Below, piece after piece: positions 26,201 to 33,959 of a DNA stretch of 64,000 nt. The notes beneath the pieces are model-generated. The model was not told the DNA's origin and searched no databases. It saw nothing but the letters and a program-made list of their open reading frames with translations. Position 1 is the stretch's first letter, and every line of letters starts with the position of its first letter. This DNA comes from Corynebacterium sanguinis. Its GTDB lineage: Bacteria > Actinomycetota > Actinomycetes > Mycobacteriales > Mycobacteriaceae. The position numbers and the translations under genes are program-made. The DNA lies in the NCBI RefSeq assembly GCF_007641235.1, contig NZ_CP038157.1, positions 1-64,000 of the forward strand, read 5' to 3'.

Positions 26201-26848
26201 GTCGTAGTGATCGAACGCCGTGGCGACCAGACCTGCGACGTCGACCTGTGCAACCGCGCCGTCGCGGTCGGTTGCGCCGGTGCGGGTGGCTGCAACCTCC
26301 CGCTCCATGAACGCAACCACCTCCGCAACCGCAGCGTGATGCGCGTCCGCGATCAACGCCTGCGTCCCCGCGTCCGCGACCGCCCAGAGCACGCTGGCGG
26401 ACTTCGGGATCGAGAACGTGAAGTCGAACCCCGCAACCGCCCGCCGCGTCCCGCGCCCGGCCTCCTCCGTGTCGATGGCCGCGACCGCCTCCGCGCGTGA
26501 CGCCGGCCCGAGTGCGGGATCAAGCGCACTGGTACGTGCCTCGATCCGCTCGGCCACGGTTCGGTATTCGGGGTACGCGCGGCCCAGCGGTTCACCGGTG
26601 ATCGGGTCTCGACCCATGCCGACCAGCAGCTGGAGCTGGGCTTCGGAGACCTGATCACCCACGCTGATCCGCCCGCCGCCGAGTGTGGCGACCCCGGCAC
26701 CGAGCCAGCGACCGGGCGGGGTGCCCTCGGCGTTGTAGTAGCGCGTCAACGGAGTCGAGAGCGAGCGGTCGCCGTCGCCGGCCGCGACAGTGCGCAACAG
26801 GTACTTATACCCGTCACCCGCCGACATCACGCGCATCGAAACCGTCAT
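23297..26848 (-). CDS. MobF-family conjugative relaxase-helicase
   Basis: A 1183-residue TrwC/TraA-type relaxase. The metal-binding triad is in PHLHTH (His223, 225, 227), and candidate tyrosines lie near the N-terminus (YKYL and RYYNAEG). The RecD-like helicase has Walker A GPAGAGKTT (554-562) and Walker B VIVDEAS (624-630), with the later SYRAQGITVDSSHV motif. It would nick oriT and unwind the transferred strand. The ATG at 26848 is chosen over an in-frame ATG 60 bases upstream because the family sequence starts there. It is transcribed away from the rest of the transfer operon. Confidence 0.92.
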   Translation of the reverse strand: MTVSMRVMSAGDGYKYLLRTVAAGDGDRSLSTPLTRYYNAEGTPPGRWLGAGVATLGGGRISVGDQVSEAQLQLLVGMGRDPITGEPLGRAYPEYRTVAERIEARTSALDPALGPASRAEAVAAIDTEEAGRGTRRAVAGFDFTFSIPKSASVLWAVADAGTQALIADAHHAAVAEVVAFMEREVAATRTGATDRDGAVAQVDVAGLVATAFDHYDSRAGDPHLHTHVVISNKVQTVLDGKWRSLDGRPMHAAVVALSELHEAVFADHLTRSFGVSWEARDMGRDRNPAWAIAAVPEAMVKEFSTRARHIDAETDRLIGQYVDAHGRRPSPATIMKLRAQATLSTRPEKEVRSLADLTASWRERAGQVLGSDTTSWARGVTANKEPLLLRADDVPLDVIDSLGADVVAAVGEKRSTWHRWNLTAEAARQTMAYRFASTEDREAIVGLVVDAAEAASLRLTPPELASSPAAFRRPDGTSVFRPKHSALFSSEELLAAEDRLLERARTTTAPTVPLTTVERVTKRPDSKGRMLGDDQAAALTKIALSGRVVDVLVGPAGAGKTTAMSALRRAWEREHGRGSVVGLAPSAVAAQVLADDLGIQTENTAKWLDTHDRAGETFRKGQLVIVDEASLAGTLSLDRITALAAEAGAKVLLVGDHAQLQSVTAGGAFSLLVHDRDDAPELVDVHRFVHPWEKTASLALRHGRTDVIDTYTEHGRIRGGETEEMIDVAYTAWRNDTLAGRASVLVTASNESVQALNNRARADLILDGTVNARREVELHDGMRAAVGDTVITRRNDRRLRAGRSWVRNGDRWTVTEVRDDGALTLRRAGRTWGASVVVPAEYAAEHLDLGYAVTSYRAQGITVDSSHVLADASMTRETFYVAMTRGREQNIAYVAVDKPDPAHDGPRPGDNTEATARSVLFGVLQHVGAELSAHETITAEQDTWASIAQLTAEYETLAAAAQHDRWAALVRSSGLSDDDAEDAIASPAFGALTAELRRAEANQHDVETLLPRLVRARGFGDADDIAAVLHYRLARATARPAGAGRARRTPRLIVGLIPEATGIMPSEMRQALTERRDLIEARADALLDTALTEKHEWITKLGTPPKTARAAQAWRNAARTIAAYRDRYGITGPAPLGAPAEAETQKIDVARARAALDRTRSLEREPNSARQSPATTRPVRRSL

Positions 26849-26866
26849 CCGGCCCGCCCTCTCTGC

Positions 26867-26904
26867 CTGCTCACGAGGTGAGCAGCGGCCCGCCGAAGGC
26901 GGGC
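26867..26904 (-). promoter_or_regulatory. Two adjacent hairpins in the relaxase leader (candidate oriT arms)
   Basis: CTGCTCAC/GTGAGCAG (26867-26885, 3-base loop) and GCCCGCC/GGCGGGC (26888-26904, 3-base loop) are perfect inverted repeats just upstream of the relaxase gene. Such repeats are typical near the nick site of MobF systems; they could also be an attenuator. Confidence 0.5.
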
Positions 26905-26990
26905 TCAACCTCGATCTGCAAGAGGCGTGGTGGCTCTGAGGGAGGCGGAGACGAAGGCTCCGTCAGAGGCCGGGCGCGGCGCGGTCAGCG

Positions 26991-27026
26991 AGGCACGGGA
27001 GGCACGGGAGGCGCGGGAGGCGCGGC
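26991..27026 (+). repeat. Four 9-base direct repeats upstream of the relaxase
   Basis: AGGCACGGG occurs twice, then AGGCGCGGG and AGGCGCGGC, head to tail with no gaps. They lie in the 255-base noncoding stretch 26849-27103, which also holds the two hairpins. Iteron-like repeats are expected for binding of a relaxosome or replication protein. Confidence 0.6.
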
Positions 27027-27103
27027 GAGCACCTGGCAGATAACCAGCCCGGTCAGCGCTCGCAGAGGCAGCGACCGGGGATCACCGATCTGCCGGAGTC
27101 CTC

Positions 27104-27313
27104 ATGCCGAACGCCAGCGACGAACCGGGCGACCGCCGCCTGCGGGTCGGGTCGCTGTTCTCCGGCTACGGCGGACTCGACCTCGCTGTCGAGGAGGTGT
27201 TCGACGCCCGCACGATCTGGTTCTCCGAGATCAACGAGCCCGTCGCCCGCGTCTTCGCCCACCACTGGCCCGACGCCCCCAACCTCGGCGACATCACCAC
27301 CATCGACTGGAAC
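27104..27313 (+). pseudogene. Truncated DNA (cytosine-5) methyltransferase
   Basis: The first 70 residues match the start of C5 methylases: LRVGSLFSGYGGLDLAVEE (AdoMet motif I) and IWFSEINEPVARVFAHHWP, then LGDITTIDW. The expected PCQ catalytic motif is never reached; after about 27313 the sequence changes to reverse-strand heme A synthase. The remaining frame to 27574 is antisense of other genes. It is a dead remnant at the edge of a cargo insertion. Confidence 0.82.
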
Positions 27314-27331
27314 ACTGAAACCCGGGGCGCT

Positions 27332-27550
27332 TCAGAGGGAGTCCTCGGTGCACAGCGGCCAGGTCGGGCAGCCCAGCCCGGATGCGGTAAGCCTGACCGC
27401 CCCGCCGGTCGCGACGATCAGGATGTTCGCGGCCAGGGAGAGCTTCGCCCACACGAGCGGTCGGGCACGGACCCATTCCCACAGCCGCGCCCGCCAACCA
27501 TCGCCCCGCCCGGCGACGTGGGGCGTGTCGAGGGGGCGGGTTTCAGGCAC
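27332..27550 (-). pseudogene. Truncated heme A synthase fragment
   Basis: The reverse strand encodes about 72 residues: WAKLSLAANILIVATGGAVR followed by LTASGLGCPTWPLCTEDSL. This is the first membrane span and conserved loop of CtaA/COX15. The family has about 300 residues, so over three quarters is missing. The GTG at 27550 overlaps the stop of the upstream membrane protein gene. The break meets the cytosine methylase remnant, marking a recombination joint. Confidence 0.82.
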
Positions 27551-27911
27551 GGCGGTAGCGGCGTGCGCGGATGAACGAGGTCACCCCGAGAACCAGGTAG
27601 ACCAGCAGCGCGACGAAGGTCAGGGTGCTGGCGATGACCGCTATAGGGCGCTCTGCGGTGCCCCCGAGGAGCTCCCCGAGCTTGAGGACGTTCATGAGCG
27701 TGCCGGCCAGGCCGACGAGCGCGACTGCCAGCGCCGCATGGATCGCGTGCCGGTGCGCCGCCTCTTTCCGGGAGATGAGTCCGGCGATCACCAGCAGGAT
27801 GCCGAGGGCTGCGGGGATCAGCGCGGTGAGGCTGGATGCCCCCGACGCGATGTAGGCGACTATCCCGATCACAGTCACGACTGCCCCGGTCCCGATCGTC
27901 CACTTCGTCAT
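27543..27911 (-). CDS. Small four-span membrane protein
   Basis: A 122-residue protein with four hydrophobic segments: IGTGAVVTVIGIVAYIASG, LTALIPAALGILLVIAGLI, ALAVALVGLAGTLMNVL, and IASTLTFVALLVYLVLG, with a basic C-terminus. No function is assigned. It is divergent from the TetR gene, whose presumed operator lies between them, so it may be under the same control as the drug exporter. Its stop overlaps the CtaA fragment start. Confidence 0.68.
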   Translation of the reverse strand: MTKWTIGTGAVVTVIGIVAYIASGASSLTALIPAALGILLVIAGLISRKEAAHRHAIHAALAVALVGLAGTLMNVLKLGELLGGTAERPIAVIASTLTFVALLVYLVLGVTSFIRARRYRRA

Positions 27912-27942
27912 GCTGTCGTTCCTCTCCACACACGGTTACGGT

Positions 27943-27965
27943 ACCATTTAGTATAGTCTAGTGGT
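27943..27965. promoter_or_regulatory. Imperfect palindrome, likely TetR operator
   Basis: ACCA and TGGT ends 15 bases apart frame an AT-rich centre containing TAGTATAGTCTA. It lies between the divergent membrane-protein and tetR genes in an otherwise GC-rich region, and it includes TATAGT-like -10 sequences. This is a common size and position for a TetR autoregulatory site. Confidence 0.55.
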
Positions 27966-28002
27966 TGGTGAGGTACGGCGTCGATACGGAGGAGGCGGCA
28001 CG

Positions 28003-28575
28003 GTGGTGAGGCCGAGTAAGAAGTCTGCGATCGTCGAGGCGGCGATGCGGGTCGCTGAGGAGCAGGGGCTGTCTGCGGTGACGATCGACGCTGTCGCCGA
28101 GCAGGCGGGCATCACCAAGGGGGGCCTGCTGTATCACTTCCCGAGCCGGACGGCACTGCTGAGTGGGGTGTATGAGCAGTTGGCGGCCGACTGGGAGAAG
28201 GAGATGGTCTCAGCCGCCGGGAAACCCGCTTCTGAGGCGACCCGTGCTGAGCGGTTGGCGGCGTATGTGCGGGTCGCGGCCCGGTCGATGACCCGCGCGG
28301 AACTGGTGTTCATGGCTGACGGCGCCGCGCACCGTGACCTCTTCGCACCCTGTGCGGAAGTGGCCGCGCGGTGGACGACCCCGCTCCCTCAGCCCGGCGT
28401 GGACGACAGGTATCCGCGGGAGGAGCTGCGGATGCTGACCGCACGGATGGCCGCCGACGGGCTGTGGAGCTACGAAGCCCTCACCGGGGAGCCCATCCCG
28501 CAGGCTCTGCGGGTGCAGCTCCTGGAACACATCGCCGCCTCCCTGGACACCACCAGCACGGACTCTGCGCGATGA
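28003..28575 (+). CDS. TetR-family regulator
   Basis: A regulator of about 190 residues. The HTH is IVEAAMRVAEEQGLSAVTID then AVAEQAGITKGGLLYHFPSR, typical of TetR. The ligand-binding half is unremarkable. Start codons are uncertain: GTG at 28003 or 28006 fits the usual N-terminus, while GTG at 27961 lies inside the palindrome. It precedes the MFS exporter by 73 bases and most likely represses it. Confidence 0.82.
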   Translation: MVRPSKKSAIVEAAMRVAEEQGLSAVTIDAVAEQAGITKGGLLYHFPSRTALLSGVYEQLAADWEKEMVSAAGKPASEATRAERLAAYVRVAARSMTRAELVFMADGAAHRDLFAPCAEVAARWTTPLPQPGVDDRYPREELRMLTARMAADGLWSYEALTGEPIPQALRVQLLEHIAASLDTTSTDSAR

Positions 28576-28648
28576 ACACAAGAATCTATGGCAACCGGCC
28601 GGGCGCAATGATCGAAAGAACTCCTGACACAAGAAGGCATCCCCGCAC

Positions 28649-30172
28649 ATGAACACTGTGAACACTCAAGCGTCATCGCTGTCATCGCGGCGGTGGGTGC
28701 TGCTGGTGACTGTCGCGTTCGGCCTGTTGCTGATCACGCTCGACAACTCGATCCTCTACACCGCCCTGCCCACCCTGACGGTGGACCTGGGCGCGTCGGC
28801 CTCCCAAGGCCTGTGGATCATCAACGCCTACCCGCTGGTGATGGCGGGCCTGCTGCTGGGGTCGGGAACCTTGGGTGACCGGTTCGGGCATCGCCGTCTC
28901 TTCCTGGTCGGTCTCACGCTCTTCGGGGCGGCGTCGCTGGTGGCCGCGTTCTCCCCGACACCGGAGGTCCTGATCGGTGCGCGTGCGCTCCTCGCGGTGG
29001 GGGCGGCGTGCATGATGCCCGCCACTCTCGCGCTGATCCGGCTCGGGTTCGATGACGTGCGGGAGCGGAACATCGCGATCGCGATCTGGGGCAGCATCTC
29101 CGTGGTCGGCGCCGCGCTCGGACCCATCGTCGGGGGTGCACTGTTGGAGCGGTTCTGGTGGGGGTCGGTGTTCCTCATCAACATCCCCGTCGTGATCGCA
29201 GCCCTCATCCTCACCCCGCTCGTCGTCCCTGCAGGAACCCGGGACCGGGCGAAGAAGTGGGATGCGATCTCCTCCCTCTACGCCCTCCTCACCCTCACCG
29301 GCGCGGTCCTCGCGATCAAAGAAGCCGCCCACACCCCGCAGAACTGGGCGATCGTCGCAGGCGCCACGGTCGTCGCGGCCATCGGCGGTGTCCTGTTCAC
29401 CAGACGCCAGCTCCGCTCGAACGATCCGCTGCTGGACTTCGGGGTGTTCCGCAACCGCGCGTTCAGCGCCGGGATCATCACCGCAGCGACCGCAATGTTC
29501 GCCATCGGCGGCATCCAACTGGTCACCACGCAACGCTTCCAACTCGTCGACGGGTTCACCCCACTCCAAGCAGGACTCCTCGTGGCCGCTGTCGCGATCG
29601 GGGCTCTGCCCACCGGGATTCTCGGCGGCGCGTTCCTGCACAGGCTCGGGCTGCGCATCATCATCAGCGGAGGCTTCACCCTCGCCACAATCGGCATGAT
29701 CATCACCCTCATCGGAGTGCAGACCGCGTTCCCGGTATTCGTGGCCGGGCTCGCCGTCACCGGCGCCGGATTGGGGGCCACGATGTCAGTCGCATCGACC
29801 GCGATCGTGGGGAACGTCCCCCCACGCAAGGCCGGTATGGCAGCCTCGGTCGAGGAAGTGTCCTACGAGTTCGGCAGCCTCATCGCCGTCGCCGTCCTCG
29901 GCAGCCTCCTCTCCCTCTTCTACACCTCCCGCATCCACCTCCCCCAGGGCGCCCCTGCCGAAGCCGCCGACAGCATCGCCACCGCCCGCGACCTCGCCAG
30001 CGACCATCCGGGCCTGCTCGACGCCGCCGCTATCGCGTTCAACAGCGGCTACACGACCATCATGATCATCATCGCCGTCGTGATCGCCGCAGGCGTCATC
30101 ACCACCGGGTGGCTGCTCCGACAGTACGGACCCGGCAGCACCGCCTCCGCCTACGAAGACAACACCCACTAA
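28649..30172 (+). CDS. MFS drug exporter, DHA2 (14-span) family
   Basis: A 507-residue transporter. The N-terminus has LDNSILYTALPTLTVDLGAS (motif D1), motif A is GTLGDRFGHRRLF, and motif C is GSISVVGAALGPIVGGALLE in span 5, the mark of drug:proton antiporters. Length and the extra spans fit the QacA/SmvA group, which exports cationic compounds such as quaternary ammonium biocides. The substrate here is inferred from family only. It is probably controlled by the upstream TetR protein and is the main accessory trait of the ICE. Confidence 0.88.
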   Translation: MNTVNTQASSLSSRRWVLLVTVAFGLLLITLDNSILYTALPTLTVDLGASASQGLWIINAYPLVMAGLLLGSGTLGDRFGHRRLFLVGLTLFGAASLVAAFSPTPEVLIGARALLAVGAACMMPATLALIRLGFDDVRERNIAIAIWGSISVVGAALGPIVGGALLERFWWGSVFLINIPVVIAALILTPLVVPAGTRDRAKKWDAISSLYALLTLTGAVLAIKEAAHTPQNWAIVAGATVVAAIGGVLFTRRQLRSNDPLLDFGVFRNRAFSAGIITAATAMFAIGGIQLVTTQRFQLVDGFTPLQAGLLVAAVAIGALPTGILGGAFLHRLGLRIIISGGFTLATIGMIITLIGVQTAFPVFVAGLAVTGAGLGATMSVASTAIVGNVPPRKAGMAASVEEVSYEFGSLIAVAVLGSLLSLFYTSRIHLPQGAPAEAADSIATARDLASDHPGLLDAAAIAFNSGYTTIMIIIAVVIAAGVITTGWLLRQYGPGSTASAYEDNTH

Positions 30173-30236
30173 GCCTCGCGCTAAGAGGATCACGACCTAT
30201 GGATTGTCACCACCGCAACCACGCCGCGGAGCATCA

Positions 30237-30645
30237 ATGACACACACGCCCTCACGAAACGAACGCTTCTTCCGACTCGCCTTCCGCACCACCGCGCTCA
30301 TCGAAGGCATCAGCTGGCTCGGCATGCTCACCGCCCTCGCTATCAAATACCCCCTCCACGGCAGCCCCCTACCCGTCACCATCTGGGGGGTGGGTGCACG
30401 GAATCGCATGGATCGCCTTCGTCCTCGCCTGCGTCGCCGCCGCCATCCGCTTCCGCTGGACCTGGTGGGCACTCCCCACCGGCATCATCGCCTCGATGCT
30501 CCCGTTCCTCACCGTCCCCTTCGACCTCTGGATGGAAAGAACCGGGCGACTCTCGACAGCGAACCGACCTGCCAACCACGTACAAACAACGGCTCCTCAC
30601 CCCCTCACCAAGGAAGAGGCATCAAAAGACGTTTCTACGAAATGA
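30237..30645 (+). pseudogene. DUF3817 membrane protein gene with a frameshift
   Basis: The first frame (from ATG 30237) reads FRTTALIEGISWLGMLTALA, then IKYPLHG, and ends usefully at VTIWG. The second frame continues with HGIAWIAFVLACVAAAIRFR and more to a stop at 30645. The two join if the six-G run at 30385-30390 had five Gs, restoring WGWVHGIAW. DUF3817 proteins are small integral membrane proteins of unknown role. This may be a true mutation, a phase-variable tract or a sequencing error. Confidence 0.72.
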
Positions 30646-30741
30646 TATCAACCGCATTCAATAGAGTCTTAAGAAAGGACTCCCTGCGCTGATAGCGGCT
30701 GTTGCCATGTCACCCGCACATAGGAACAACGCGCGAGAACT

Positions 30742-31734
30742 GTGAGAGCAAGCGAATACCGCGATCCACATGAAGGGTCGTCTACGAGACCAGACAACCC
30801 CGGCACGAGGTTAATCAATCGCGGCGCACGGCTTCTGACGGCGATCGAAATCTCCCGCAGCGCAATGACCAGGCGAGTGATTCCTGCGGAGATAAAGATC
30901 CTGCACATTCTTGAGGGCGCAGCTGAAATCTCGACGGCACAGGGCCGGTACCTTCTCATGCCTGGCATGGCCTTGGCTCTAGGAGCTGGTGAATGGTGCC
31001 AGATGCGTCCGAGGCAATACGTCCGACTCTGGGCGGTGTACAGCGATGAACGCTTCTTGCGTGAACAGATGGCATGGTTCCTTCCCGACAAGACGCGGCT
31101 CCGCGCTGGCGTGCATCCTCACGACTGGGACGGGAGCCCACTCGTTCTGCATCCTGGTGTGTCTACCCTGCGCCGTGTCGAACCGATCTGGCGGCAGCTG
31201 AGCGTACTCGGCAACGGCACGAAGTCACCGGAGGTGGTGGCAGTACGTACCGTAGAACTGTTCGCCGGTTGGGTAGGCCTTGTGACTCCCGCGTTCCTCG
31301 CGCCGGATGCGGCCGCCAACTCAGATGGTACTGAGTTGAGCCAGGCAGGCGGGCTACTCATGTCGATCTCCTTGGCCGGACACGTGGGACGTGCAGTGCA
31401 GCTTCTGCGTGACCGCATGGCTGAGTCGTGGACGACTACGGCCCTCGCGCGTTCCGTCGCCGTCTCCCGTACTCACTTAACCCGCCTGTTCGTTGCCTGT
31501 ACCGGCTTTCCACCGATGCGTTACCTCACGGAGATACGGCTGACAGAGTTCACCCGGCTCATTGATGAGACTGACTGGACTGTGGCACGTGCTGCGGGCG
31601 CAGTCGGCTGGCGCGATCCCCGGGTCGCCTCACGCTGGTTCTCCCGCCGCTACGGCATCACGCCATCGCAGTACCGCGCCAGCGGGCGTCCCGAAGGACG
31701 CCAAGCAAACCCTCCGCACTCACCGGCAGGCTGA
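30742..31734 (+). CDS. AraC-family transcriptional regulator
   Basis: A 330-residue regulator. The C-terminal double HTH is WTTTALARSVAVSRTHLTRL followed by FVACTGFPPMRYLTEIRLTE, then VGWRDPRVASRWFSRRYGIT, matching the AraC/XylS fold. The N-terminal 200 residues resemble a cupin-like sensor (PGMALALGAGEW). The GTG at 30742 is assumed; an ATG at codon 42 is possible. It is the last gene of the cargo block and its target is unknown. Confidence 0.8.
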   Translation: MRASEYRDPHEGSSTRPDNPGTRLINRGARLLTAIEISRSAMTRRVIPAEIKILHILEGAAEISTAQGRYLLMPGMALALGAGEWCQMRPRQYVRLWAVYSDERFLREQMAWFLPDKTRLRAGVHPHDWDGSPLVLHPGVSTLRRVEPIWRQLSVLGNGTKSPEVVAVRTVELFAGWVGLVTPAFLAPDAAANSDGTELSQAGGLLMSISLAGHVGRAVQLLRDRMAESWTTTALARSVAVSRTHLTRLFVACTGFPPMRYLTEIRLTEFTRLIDETDWTVARAAGAVGWRDPRVASRWFSRRYGITPSQYRASGRPEGRQANPPHSPAG

Positions 31735-31912
31735 CTCGTCAACCCCCTCGACTCGCCGTATGTCGCGTACTTCTCGTCGTGTGAACCCTGAGCACTTGAA
31801 GGACTTCGACTCTACGCCGCACCGCAGGTAAACCGGATGAGACACGTCGGGTTCATCGTGGAGCCTGGCGGTCGCCACGCTCTGTTCCGTCCGTCTCGTT
31901 CCTGATCTCCCC

Positions 31913-31921
31913 GGCGCACCT
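31913..31921 (+). promoter_or_regulatory. Transfer-operon gap element, copy 1
   Basis: GGCGCACCT lies in the 243-base noncoding stretch 31735-31977, 57 bases before the ArdC-like gene. The same word with small changes occurs at five other gaps of the transfer operon. Downstream, CCGGC and GCCGG can pair shortly before the GGGAGGAG ribosome-binding site. I see no other clear feature in this gap. Confidence 0.5.
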
Positions 31922-31977
31922 AATGGTCGCAGGGGTCACCGGCTTGTGCCGTTGGCCTTGCCGGGAGGAGGTCACAG

Positions 31978-33063
31978 GTGGCGACGGACGAGGAGGCACG
32001 GGCTACGCGCGACGCGAAGCTCGAACAGCTCCATGAGCGGTTGACGGCTGCGGTCGACCTGCTTGTGTCGGGTGAGGATTGGAAGCGTGCGCTGGAGTTC
32101 GCTGCTCGGTTCCGGGCGCGCTCGTTCCGCAACACGCTGCTGATCCTCGCCCAGCATCTCGATGCTTACGAGCAGGGTCGTGTCGCGTCGCCGGAGCCGT
32201 CCTATGTCGCGGGCTATAAGCAGTGGCAGTCGCTGGGTCGGCAGGTGGAGCGGGGTCAGGCGGGGTATGTGATCTTCGCGCCGGTGACGGGTCGGTTCGC
32301 GTCGAGTAATCCGGCTGATTCTGAGTCGTGGCGGCGGCTGGGCCGGTTCGAGAAGCCGAAGCCCGGCGAGGTGGTGCGTTCCCGGATGGTCGGCGCGAAG
32401 CCCGCCTACGTCTGGGATGTGTCGCAGACCAGCGGTGATCCCGTGCCCGAGCGCCCTGCCCCGACGCTCCTGGAAGGCGAGGCGCCCGACGGGCTGTGGG
32501 CAGGGCTTGCCTCCTTGGTGGAGGCCGAAGGGTTCACGGTGACGCGCGTCGCGGATGAGCGGGAGATTCGTGGCGCGAACGGTGTCACGGACTACACGAA
32601 CCGCACGGTGGCGGTGCGGTCGAACATGGACGACGCCGCGCAGGTGAAGACACTCGCGCACGAACTCGCACATGTGAAGCTCCACGGCCCCGACAACCCG
32701 GATGCGACCGGGCATCGCGGGATCGGTGAAGTCGAGGCGGAGTCGGTGGCGCTGATGATCGGTGCCGCGCACGGCATGGACACCACCGCCTACACGATCC
32801 CGTATATCTCCGGGTGGGCGGGTACGGTCAAGGACAAGGACCCGGCCGAGGTCGTGCAGGCCACCGGTGAACGCGTCCGCAAGACCGCCGGGGCGATCCT
32901 CGATGCCCTCGACACCGTCCAGGTCGGCACGGGCGACCCACCCGGCCTGACCCGTGAGTCCGCCACCCCGTCGCGAGGGGCCGGGGCGGAGCGAACAGTT
33001 CCGGCACTGGTCGAGCCAGCGCGTTCCTCGCGTGCGGCGGATGCCGTGGTGAGGGGGCTGTGA
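31978..33063 (+). CDS. ArdC-like antirestriction/zinc peptidase protein
   Basis: A 361-residue protein. Residues 1-150 match the ArdC N-terminal single-strand DNA-binding domain (FAARFRARSFRNTLLILAQH, VAGYKQWQSLGRQV). The second half is an M78-like zinc metallopeptidase with HELAH at 228-232 and the third ligand in GEVEAESVAL. ArdC proteins protect incoming conjugative DNA from host restriction. It is the first gene of the transfer operon. The GTG start follows GGGAGGAGG. Its stop overlaps the next start (TGATG). Confidence 0.85.
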   Translation: MATDEEARATRDAKLEQLHERLTAAVDLLVSGEDWKRALEFAARFRARSFRNTLLILAQHLDAYEQGRVASPEPSYVAGYKQWQSLGRQVERGQAGYVIFAPVTGRFASSNPADSESWRRLGRFEKPKPGEVVRSRMVGAKPAYVWDVSQTSGDPVPERPAPTLLEGEAPDGLWAGLASLVEAEGFTVTRVADEREIRGANGVTDYTNRTVAVRSNMDDAAQVKTLAHELAHVKLHGPDNPDATGHRGIGEVEAESVALMIGAAHGMDTTAYTIPYISGWAGTVKDKDPAEVVQATGERVRKTAGAILDALDTVQVGTGDPPGLTRESATPSRGAGAERTVPALVEPARSSRAADAVVRGL

Positions 33064-33959
33064 TGAGCGTCGCCAGCGTCCTTGCCTCCCTCAGCGGGCT
33101 CCCGCTTCCGCAAGCCGCCGCGCGGCTCGCGGCGGCGGGGGTGCCGGTGTTCCCGTGCGTGCCGGGCGAGAAGCGTCCGCTCACCCGGCATGGGTTCCAT
33201 GAGGCGAGCGTTGACCTGGCGCAGGTTGTGGCGTGGTGGCATCGCTGGCCGTCCGCGAACATCGGCGTCCCCACCGGCACCGCGTCTGGGGTCGATGTCG
33301 TGGATGTGGACCGCAAGCCGGACGGGAACGGGTTCGACGCCTTCGGTCGTGCCCGCCGGGCGGGGCTCGTGGAGGGGTGGGTGGCGGTGGTGCGCACGCC
33401 GTCCGGTGGTGCGCATTTCTACTACCCGGCCGACCCCGGCCGGTCGCAGCCGTCGTGGCAGGCGGCCGCGGCACGTGTCGACTTCCGTGGCACCGGCGGG
33501 TACGTCATCGTCCCTCCCTCCGCCGTCATGACCGTCCACGGCCCGGCCGGGTACTCGCTCACCGCGCACGGTAACCGGGAGCCGCGCCCGGTGGATGCGG
33601 CGGCGCTGCGGGACTTCCTCGATCCGCGTCCCGAGCCCGTCGTGCATCGGGCGCGGGGCCCTGTTCGTTCGGAGGACGCGAAGCGGCTGGCCGACTGGGT
33701 GGGCATGCGCGCGGAGGGCGAACGCAACCGTGGCCTGTTCTGGGCCTCCTGCCGCCTCGCGGAGGCGGGGTTGTCTCTGCCGGAGATGGTCGATGCGCTC
33801 GCCCCGGCGGGTGAGCGGGTCGGGTTGCCGCCGCGGGAGGTCGTCACGACGATCCGCTCCGCCTACCGCGCCACCCACGTCCAACCCGCACCATCCAGCG
33901 TGGTACGGGACGATGATCTGCGGCGCGTGCCGCGTCTTGCAGGGCAGGTGCTCTCATGA
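33063..33959 (+). CDS. Bifunctional primase/polymerase N-terminal-domain protein
   Basis: A 298-residue Prim-Pol-type protein. Residues about 15-190 carry the fold: AGVPVFPCVPGEKRPLT, WPSANIGVPTGTASGVDVVD (with metal-binding Asp), VRTPSGGAHFYYP and FRGTGGYVIVPPS. The C-terminal 90 residues resemble a PriCT-like helical region (ERNRGLFWASCRLAEAGLS). It probably primes replication of the transferred strand. The ATG at 33063 shares a base with the upstream stop, and its own stop overlaps the next gene by ATGA. Confidence 0.85.
   Translation: MSVASVLASLSGLPLPQAAARLAAAGVPVFPCVPGEKRPLTRHGFHEASVDLAQVVAWWHRWPSANIGVPTGTASGVDVVDVDRKPDGNGFDAFGRARRAGLVEGWVAVVRTPSGGAHFYYPADPGRSQPSWQAAAARVDFRGTGGYVIVPPSAVMTVHGPAGYSLTAHGNREPRPVDAAALRDFLDPRPEPVVHRARGPVRSEDAKRLADWVGMRAEGERNRGLFWASCRLAEAGLSLPEMVDALAPAGERVGLPPREVVTTIRSAYRATHVQPAPSSVVRDDDLRRVPRLAGQVLS

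Noticed and set aside
25397..26500. A forward 367-residue frame opposite the relaxase gene
   Set aside because: Antisense of a well-supported MobF relaxase-helicase.
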